A stretch of 5,276 nucleotides of DNA from Candidatus Latescibacterota bacterium (GTDB lineage: Bacteria; Latescibacterota; Latescibacteria; Latescibacterales; Latescibacteraceae): positions 1 through 5,276 of the forward strand of contig JABHYP010000718.1 in the NCBI GenBank assembly GCA_018656855.1. Reading direction: 5' to 3'. A program made the position numbers and the translations under genes. Each line of letters begins with the position of its first letter. Positions within the stretch are counted from its first letter, which is position 1. Below the pieces are notes generated by a model, which saw only the letters and a program-made list of their open reading frames with translations, did no database searches and was not told the DNA's origin. Of the stretch, positions 1 to 4,318 are shown one piece after another.

Positions 1-762
1 AATATTGATGAGGAACATCTAAAAAAACTCGCTGCCGCAACTGACAGTGACGTTTATCTAAGCGACAGTTCTCCTCTCGATATCCCTTTCTGGAATCTGC
101 GCACATCTGCAACGGAAGAGGTTCGCTTACGCCACATCAGTGAAGGCACACCCGGAAGCCCATGTCCGAAGGGTTTATTAAAGTACAATTCGGAGTTCTC
201 TAAAATCCCGGTATGCACCGCATCTCGTTTTTATCAGAAGCGTAAATTGAAACACCTGCCTGAAGAAAACCTTTCAGCGGAACAGCTTCTCGTGGCAAAA
301 AAGAAAGTTCTCGATAAGGCCTGTATCTGCCATGATCTTGGTGGTAGTGCACTGATAAAAAATTCAATTAATCCTGATGCGACATCATGTATCTGCTGCG
401 GCCCAAACATTGAAAACTTTTCTAAAATTGCCACTCTGGAAGAGATGGTAGACCACATTTACGGGCGCCTGTCCCTTTTGACTAATAAGGACCGGGCGCA
501 CATGTTTGTCAAAGAAGCGATGATTTATGTGGAATACCTCCGCAAGGAAGTCGAAAAGTACTCGATGGACCTGTCTGTGCAAAAAGAGAAATATCTCTTG
601 GAATTCAAGGAAAATCTGCTTAACGGACTTATGTATTACTCCCACCTTGCCGAACAGTATTTTGAGGAAAAAAGAGTTCTTTTTCTCGAGGAACTCGAAA
701 ATTTGCATAAAGAAATCGAATGCATAACCCTTGTACCGGCTACAGTTGAGAATAATCGATAG
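1..762 (+). CDS. C-terminal part of a cysteine-rich protein, probably a long nitronate monooxygenase-like flavoprotein (5' end outside window)
   Basis: The frame is open from the first base to the TAG at 760-762, giving 253 residues with no stop. The gene therefore enters from the left, and the TTG at 247 is internal. Visible parts, numbered from the window edge: a Gly/Pro/Cys segment (EGTPGSPCPKG, about 48-58), PVCTASRFYQKRKL (70-83), a cysteine pair CIC at 108-110, a cluster CICCGPN at 130-136, then FSKIATLEEMVDHIYGR (140-156). From about 165 to 245 the chain is rich in Glu, Lys and Leu and probably helical or coiled. From memory, the segments from about 48 to 156 match the C-terminal extension of roughly 600-residue proteins annotated as nitropropane dioxygenase/nitronate monooxygenase-like; the FMN barrel would lie upstream and is not visible. 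The seven cysteines at 55, 72, 108, 110, 130, 132 and 133 suggest a metal or iron-sulfur site (inference). The CDS is certain; the family is tentative. It is convergent with the tonB-like gene. Confidence 0.6.
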   Translation, partial: NIDEEHLKKLAAATDSDVYLSDSSPLDIPFWNLRTSATEEVRLRHISEGTPGSPCPKGLLKYNSEFSKIPVCTASRFYQKRKLKHLPEENLSAEQLLVAKKKVLDKACICHDLGGSALIKNSINPDATSCICCGPNIENFSKIATLEEMVDHIYGRLSLLTNKDRAHMFVKEAMIYVEYLRKEVEKYSMDLSVQKEKYLLEFKENLLNGLMYYSHLAEQYFEEKRVLFLEELENLHKEIECITLVPATVENNR

Positions 763-780
763 CTGTTGTTTTTCAAATAC

Positions 781-825
781 CGCCGAAAGAGTTAAAGTCG
801 GCAAATACCGTCCGCAGACTTTTTG
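781..825 (+). terminator. possible rho-independent terminator after the left-edge gene
   Basis: About 30 bases after the stop codon, AAAGTCGG (794-801) can pair with CC (808-809) and GACTTT (817-822), leaving a seven-base bulge. A run of five T follows at 820-824. The stem is imperfect, so this is a weak candidate. A competing stem GCCGA/TCGGC (782-786 with 798-802) overlaps it. Confidence 0.3.
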
Positions 826-929
826 TAACTAACATTATAGTGGAATAGATAAAGGCAGTTTCTTTGAATTAATATATCTTCAAAATCGCTCGAACGTTTT
901 AATCATCTTCATACATGCAAGCTCTTTCT

Positions 930-1616
930 TCACTGTTTTTCCAGTTCAAATTTAAATGGCATTATAACCCAGCATGAAACAGCTCTGTCCATGTGTTTTG
1001 CGGGAGTAAACTTTGTCTTTCTTGCGGCTTCAATCGAAGATTTGTGAAAAACTTTTGGGCCGCCAATTACTTCAACCGAATCGACAAGTCCTTCCTTATT
1101 AACCAGCACTTTCATTGTTACGTTTCCTTCAATTCCGGCCCGTTCGGCTATCTCAGGATATTCCGGAATAACAGGGACGGCTCTGGCTGGCGGCTCCTCA
1201 ACAGCGAAGTATTCAAAGATTTCATCTTCCTCGGCGGATGCTCCCGGGTCAGATGCAAGGATTGCCGCCGGAGGAGACGGGGGGGCGGCAGCCTTTAAAT
1301 CAAGCTCTGTGCTCTCGATAGTGACATCATCAGGAATCATATCATCTTCGACTTCTATGACCAGGCCATCGGGATCAAAGGGCAACGCTGGCGCCGGCAG
1401 CATAACAGTCTGGCGGGTTTCCGGGATGTTTTCGAGTTTTATTATAACTGGAGGCGCCTCAATCTTCTGTTCAATCTGTTCACGGTAAGGCAGGGGCACA
1501 ATTATTATCATGGTAGTGAAAAAAATACTTACAATGAGGCTTGCCAGGAAAATTATTCGGGATTTCCTATGCAGGTCGGCTGATGGTCTCTTAAAATGTA
1601 CAGTTGAGGTATTCAT
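930..1616 (-). CDS. TonB-family energy transducer (TonB C-terminal domain protein)
   Basis: This 228-residue protein has the TonB plan. A short basic N-terminus precedes one hydrophobic segment at about 20-41 (starting IIFLASLIVSIFF), which would anchor it in the inner membrane. A periplasmic linker of about 100 residues follows, rich in Pro, Ala, Asp and Glu, with acidic patches near 88-97 and 129-141. A TonB C-terminal domain covers about 145-226: PEYPEIAERAGIEG, then VTMKVLVNKEGLVDSVEV, a central AARKTKFTPAK and the final strand VIMPFKFEL. TonB proteins pass proton-motive energy from an ExbB-ExbD complex to outer-membrane receptors; no exbB, exbD or receptor gene is in the window. The linker is acidic rather than the Lys-Pro/Glu-Pro type of enterobacterial TonB. 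The ATG at 1616 has no clear Shine-Dalgarno upstream, but it places the anchor sensibly. Paralogues are common, so its partner receptor cannot be named. Confidence 0.88.
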   Translation of the reverse strand: MNTSTVHFKRPSADLHRKSRIIFLASLIVSIFFTTMIIIVPLPYREQIEQKIEAPPVIIKLENIPETRQTVMLPAPALPFDPDGLVIEVEDDMIPDDVTIESTELDLKAAAPPSPPAAILASDPGASAEEDEIFEYFAVEEPPARAVPVIPEYPEIAERAGIEGNVTMKVLVNKEGLVDSVEVIGGPKVFHKSSIEAARKTKFTPAKHMDRAVSCWVIMPFKFELEKQ

Positions 1617-1776
1617 AACATATTTGTTTTAAAATATTAACATAGGCAGTCTTATTAAATCTTCCAGATATGACGTTTTAAAGTTTTCTAACCAGTACAA
1701 ATATGAGTTATTTTGGGTTTAAAATCAATATAAGATACTTCCAAGGTTATTCTCAATTATTTAATTCCGCCAGAAT

Positions 1777-1923
1777 TCAGGAATCAGAGTCCAGGAGTCA
1801 GAAAAATGTTCCCGCCAGCAATTCTCAGTTATGTTATTGAAAATTGATAGAATTACATTCAACTATAAATTACTTTTGGTATTTTTTTCTTTCAGATTCT
1901 TAATACAAACTCCTGACTCCTGA
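1777..1923. repeat. imperfect inverted-repeat element with CAGGAGTCAG arms
   Basis: The left arm holds TCAGGAATCAG (1777-1787) and CAGGAGTCAG (1792-1801) followed by AAAAA. The right arm, read on the minus strand, is TCAGGAGTCAGGAGT (1923 back to 1909) and, further in, GAATCTGAAAGAAAAA. Both arms thus carry two related CAG-rich boxes in the same order, facing each other across about 80 bases of AT-rich sequence with no coding potential. The total length of about 147 bases fits a miniature or palindromic intergenic element. From memory, similar CAGGAGTCAG strings recur in intergenic regions of Desulfobacterota and other environmental genomes. No flanking target-site duplication is obvious. Confidence 0.5.
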
Positions 1924-2016
1924 GCTTTTTCCACTGTTTAAAAAAAATCTTCTTGCCTCTCTCATGTTCATTTTTTTAGTTATATGCTAAGGATTTTTTG
2001 TTTGATATCTTCTTGT

Positions 2017-2022
2017 GAGGAG
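2017..2022 (+). promoter_or_regulatory. ribosome-binding site that fixes the acylphosphatase start
   Basis: GAGGAG lies four bases before the ATG at 2027. An in-frame GTG at 2015 would begin inside this motif and add four residues (MRSY). The Shine-Dalgarno match makes the ATG at 2027 the better start. Confidence 0.75.
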
Positions 2023-2026
2023 TTAC

Positions 2027-2305
2027 ATGGCAGAGAGCGCAGCACATATGATAGCTCATGGAAGAGTACAGGGAGTCGGTTTTCGTTTTTTCGCACGTGA
2101 ACAGGCATCAGTGTACGGTGTCACGGGATGGGTGAAAAACCTATATGACGGCACGGTCGAGATCTATGTCGAAGGTGAAAAAGACGTACTAAAAGACTTT
2201 ATTGAAAGAATCAGAAGGGGGCCCATATTCGGGCATGTTTCTGAATTATCAGTTGATTGGATAGAACCTACCGACAAGTATACTAATTTCAGCATACAAT
2301 TTTAA
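2027..2305 (+). CDS. acyP: acylphosphatase (EC 3.6.1.7)
   Basis: A 92-residue protein, the usual size for this family. Acylphosphatase hydrolyses the carboxyl-phosphate bond of small acyl phosphates such as acetyl phosphate, carbamoyl phosphate and 1,3-bisphosphoglycerate in the cytoplasm. The signature is intact: HGRVQGVGFRFF at about 11-22 forms the phosphate-binding loop with catalytic Arg20, and GVTGWVKNLYDGTVEI at about 31-46 supplies catalytic Asn38. The later part (VEGEKDVLKDFIERIRRGP, then a final strand near FSIQF) completes the ferredoxin-like alpha/beta fold. I chose the ATG at 2027 over the GTG at 2015 because the latter overlaps a good ribosome-binding site. The stop at 2303-2305 lies nine bases before apt, and the two genes are almost certainly one transcript. 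There is no signal peptide. Identification is firm; the in vivo substrate is unknown, as for most bacterial members. Confidence 0.95.
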   Translation: MAESAAHMIAHGRVQGVGFRFFAREQASVYGVTGWVKNLYDGTVEIYVEGEKDVLKDFIERIRRGPIFGHVSELSVDWIEPTDKYTNFSIQF

Positions 2306-2310
2306 GGGGA
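2304..2310 (+). promoter_or_regulatory. apt ribosome-binding site overlapping the acylphosphatase stop codon
   Basis: AAGGGGA begins on the last two bases of the TAA stop of the upstream gene and sits four bases before the apt ATG at 2315. This arrangement suggests that ribosomes finishing acylphosphatase help initiation on apt (translational coupling, inferred). Confidence 0.7.
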
Positions 2311-2314
2311 CGAT

Positions 2315-2827
2315 ATGAACCTGAATGAATTTATCAGAGATGTGCCGGATTTTCCTAAACCGGGGATTATTTTTAAAGATATTACACCTCTTCTCAATAA
2401 TCCTCAGGCATTTACCGAAGCTGTGAAACTTATATGCAAACCGGTAGAGAAACTCGGAATAACACATGTTGTAGGAATCGAGTCACGGGGCTTTATTTTC
2501 GGCACTCCGGTTGCTATCGAATTAGGCGCCAGTTTTGTGCCTGTCCGCAAACCGGGCAAACTTCCATGTGAAACTCTGAGTGAAAGTTATTCCCTTGAAT
2601 ATGGAACCGATTCCATTGAAATTCATAAAGACGCTCTCGGGAAAGGTGACCGTGTTTTGCTTGTCGATGATCTTCTTGCAACCGGCGGGACTATGAGCGC
2701 CGCAGTAAAGCTTGTCGAAAAATCAGGCGCACAGATCATTAAAATCGCTTTTGTCATTGAACTTGCTTTTCTCAAGGGAAGAGAAAAGATAGCCTGTTAC
2801 GATATCGCAACCTTACTAACTTATTAA
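2315..2827 (+). CDS. apt: adenine phosphoribosyltransferase (EC 2.4.2.7)
   Basis: A complete 170-residue type I phosphoribosyltransferase that makes AMP and pyrophosphate from adenine and PRPP in the cytoplasm (purine salvage). Landmarks in order: the APT N-terminus FIRDVPDFPKPGIIFKDITP (6-25), GIESRGFIFG (54-63), the flexible loop region VPVRKPGKLP (75-84) leading into SYSLEYGTD (91-99), and the PRPP-binding motif VLLVDDLLATGGT (114-126) with its two acidic residues and TGGT loop. The C-terminus FLKGREKIACYDIATLLTY is also typical. All expected motifs are present and the length is standard, so it should be active. It follows acylphosphatase by nine bases on the same strand; the pairing may simply reflect housekeeping co-expression. 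I see no clear terminator just after the stop at 2827. Confidence 0.98.
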   Translation: MNLNEFIRDVPDFPKPGIIFKDITPLLNNPQAFTEAVKLICKPVEKLGITHVVGIESRGFIFGTPVAIELGASFVPVRKPGKLPCETLSESYSLEYGTDSIEIHKDALGKGDRVLLVDDLLATGGTMSAAVKLVEKSGAQIIKIAFVIELAFLKGREKIACYDIATLLTY

Positions 2828-3010
2828 TTGTAACCTCTTCACATTCAGGGAAGCAGCATTCACGGGATCTCTCAAAACATTTCGGGCGGTAATACTTTCT
2901 CTAAAAATCAGCGGCTTATTAACCGGTTTCCTTCATTTACTGGCAGCGTTTTCAGATATATTGCCAGGATATGATGACTGCAAACAGGTGCGCCATCCGT
3001 TTATCACATT

Positions 3011-3032
3011 TTAAACCGCAGAGAACACACAG
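3011..3032. repeat. single copy of a CCGCAGAGAAC-type intergenic motif
   Basis: The string TTTAAACCGCAGAGAACACA, followed by CAG, resembles from memory the start of a dispersed family in environmental bacterial genomes in which ACCGCAGAGAACGCAGAG-like units are repeated. Only one unit plus a degenerate second (AACACACAGA) is present here, so membership of a repeat family cannot be shown from this window. Confidence 0.3.
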
Positions 3033-3060
3033 AAAAAAGTGAGCCCGCCTTGTGGGCTGA
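3032..3060 (-). terminator. probable rho-independent terminator of the GT9 gene
   Basis: Read on the minus strand, AGCCC (3059-3055) pairs with GGGCT (3047-3043) around a seven-base loop. The sequence CAC then leads into six T (3039-3034). It lies about 40 bases beyond the GT9 stop codon. The stem is only five pairs but GC-rich. No T-run follows on the plus strand, so it serves the minus-strand gene. Confidence 0.5.
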
Positions 3061-3100
3061 GAACTTCATAAAAAGCAAGCTGCCAAGTGGACGTGGGATA

Positions 3101-4198
3101 TCAGGATGGAGTTTTTGTTTGACGGATGATTTTTTTCGATGCAAGTAAAATTTTGTTGGATGGTGGCCAGCCCCCCCCGGATAACTCTAAATGCACCAGA
3201 TTCATACTTTCACCCGGAGACCACTGGGCCATATCATTTCGCGTCAGGATGCTGACAGTGGGAGTCTTGAGCGCAACAGCCAGTTGAAACAGGTCGGTAT
3301 TGTGGGTAACAATGAACCTGCAGTATGACATCATACCTGCAAGCATCGACACAGGCCTGTCATCAACAAGGATGATATTCTTTCCGAAAATTTCCTTAAG
3401 TTCTGCTGTCAGAGCTTTCTTTTCAGGTTCAAAAAAAACTACAACCGTAGCCTTGATACCGGAAACAAGTGTTTTTATGACATGTTCCGCATTTTTTCTG
3501 CTGATGGGGCCGCCCACTATTTCTTTGGTTAGATCAAATCCCACAAGCCTTTCTAAATTGGGCAAAGGGCCTGCCGGAAGAAAACGCATACGCGCAACTT
3601 TACGTATATTATCACTTATGGTCATAGTGTAATCACGGATACTGCCCTCAATTCCAAGGGTGCGAAGCATGTCAAGATAGCGGTCAACTTCATAACGTTT
3701 ACTCCGGGACGGTACGATTTCGATATTGAAATAATTAAAGCCTCCGCTGCCGCTGAAGGATATTCTCAAATCTGCATTAGACAACCTTACAAGAGATGCT
3801 ATTTCACTATCAAATTGGTACGACAGAAACAATACAAGGTCGAATTTAAGATCAGCCAGCTCTTTGCCGATTTTTTTAAACTCTTTTGAAAGTGGATTAT
3901 TGATGTAATCCTTGAATATAATAACTTCATCGATAGTTGGATCTTTTTGTAATAAAACGCTCCAGGATTCATGTGCCGCTACGGTAATTTTTGCTGAATT
4001 AAAATGTTCCCTGATTGTTTTTAAAACCCGTGTTGCAAGAAGCACTGTGCCCAGACGGTTATATGGTATTATTAATATGTTTCTGGGATTTAAAAGGATT
4101 TTTGTCATGTTGACAGGAGGAGAATCACCTGCTGCATAAATCTGCCCGAGACGCACCCTTCTGATTTTGCCTTTTATAAATTCAGCTATACTTTTCAT
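3101..4198 (-). CDS. family 9 glycosyltransferase (ADP-heptose:LPS heptosyltransferase-like), divergent active site
   Basis: A 365-residue protein with the GT9 two-domain (GT-B) plan. The N-terminal Rossmann domain starts with NILIIPYNRLGTVLLATRVL (40-59), followed by the second strand ITVAAHESWSVLLQ and the family-typical DPTIDEVIIF (86-95). The C-terminal domain carries VTHNTDLFQLAVALKTPTVSIL (297-318) and DMAQWSP (322-328), corresponding to the usual GNDSGPMHLAAALG...GPTDP.RWGP region. GT9 enzymes add heptose or related sugars to LPS core at the cytoplasmic face of the inner membrane. Two signature sites differ: the Asp of the RLGD motif is Thr51, and the GNDSG.MH motif reads THNTDLFQ (298-305), so His is Gln305. 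Donor, acceptor or even activity may therefore differ from heptosyltransferases. There is no signal peptide or membrane segment; residues 1-20 are basic and could bind membrane. The ATG at 4198 has only a weak AGAG upstream; Met31 has no better site. A run of eight G lies in codons near 341-343. Confidence 0.85.
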   Translation of the reverse strand: MKSIAEFIKGKIRRVRLGQIYAAGDSPPVNMTKILLNPRNILIIPYNRLGTVLLATRVLKTIREHFNSAKITVAAHESWSVLLQKDPTIDEVIIFKDYINNPLSKEFKKIGKELADLKFDLVLFLSYQFDSEIASLVRLSNADLRISFSGSGGFNYFNIEIVPSRSKRYEVDRYLDMLRTLGIEGSIRDYTMTISDNIRKVARMRFLPAGPLPNLERLVGFDLTKEIVGGPISRKNAEHVIKTLVSGIKATVVVFFEPEKKALTAELKEIFGKNIILVDDRPVSMLAGMMSYCRFIVTHNTDLFQLAVALKTPTVSILTRNDMAQWSPGESMNLVHLELSGGGWPPSNKILLASKKIIRQTKTPS

Positions 4199-4218
4199 TA
4201 TAAAGCTCTACGTAAAAG

Positions 4219-4247
4219 ATAATCAGCATACCTTCATATTTAATCAA
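4219..4247 (-). promoter_or_regulatory. possible promoter of the GT9 gene
   Basis: On the minus strand TTGATT (4247-4242, four of six matches to TTGACA) lies 17 bases from GATTAT (4224-4219, four of six matches to TATAAT). The -10 box ends about 20 bases before the GT9 start codon. AT-rich sequence produces such matches by chance, so this is weak. If real, the gene could be expressed apart from the gene upstream. Confidence 0.3.
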
Positions 4248-4260
4248 GGTGCTATTGATT
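4242..4260. repeat. small perfect inverted repeat between the two minus-strand genes
   Basis: AATCAA (4242-4247) and TTGATT (4255-4260) are exact reverse complements around a seven-base loop. A second complementary pair, GATAATC (4218-4224) and GATTATC (4272-4278), lies outside it. The left AATCAA arm coincides with the possible -35 box of the GT9 promoter, so the repeat could be an operator or just AT-rich coincidence. It has no T-run and does not look like a terminator. Confidence 0.25.
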
Positions 4261-4318
4261 GAAAAAGCGCCGATTATCAGATGATTGATTAACCATAAAA
4301 AAGTCCTGAAAATATTTT

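Larger units (their letters stand above)
1617..2026. other. 410-base gap between divergent genes, no gene seen
   Basis: This AT-rich stretch separates the divergently transcribed tonB-like and acylphosphatase genes, so it should hold both promoters. I find no pair of hexamers good enough to call. It contains an imperfect inverted repeat (1777-1923) and a degenerate direct repeat: CCGCCAGAATTCAG (1767-1780) against CCGCCAGCAATTCTCAG (1812-1828), each preceded or followed by an AT-rich TTCTCA(A/G)TTAT segment. No credible small coding frame or RNA gene was seen. Confidence 0.7.
2828..3100. other. 273-base gap between convergent genes
   Basis: This lies between the ends of apt (plus) and the GT9 gene (minus). 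It contains no credible coding frame. Its right part holds a CCGCAGAGAAC motif and a GC-rich hairpin serving the minus strand. No hairpin plus T-run was found for apt, so apt transcription may end by another mechanism or run into this gap. Confidence 0.6.

Noticed and set aside
247..762. Separate 171-residue gene starting at TTG 247
   Set aside because: The same frame is open back to base 1 and the protein pattern (PVCTASRFYQKRKL just before it) runs through the TTG without a break. No ribosome-binding site precedes the TTG.
385..804. 139-residue minus-strand frame opposite the left-edge gene
   Set aside because: It is antisense to a well-patterned coding sequence; its translation is rich in Phe and His and shows no domain pattern. 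Treated as a shadow frame.
882..900. Hairpin AAAA-CG/CG-TTTT as a terminator for the tonB-like gene
   Set aside because: Only six pairs with a bulge, four of them A-T, and no GC-rich stem; too weak to call.
1777..1923. CRISPR-like array from the repeated CAGGAGTCAG boxes
   Set aside because: There are only four imperfect short boxes, in inverted rather than direct arrangement, with no regular spacers.
1953..1988. Promoter TTGCCT/TATGCT for acylphosphatase
   Set aside because: The spacing is 24 bases, too long for a sigma-70 promoter; no better pair was found nearby.
2015..2026. GTG start for acylphosphatase at 2015
   Set aside because: The GTG overlaps the GAGGAG ribosome-binding site serving the ATG at 2027, and the extra residues MRSY are not part of the family fold.
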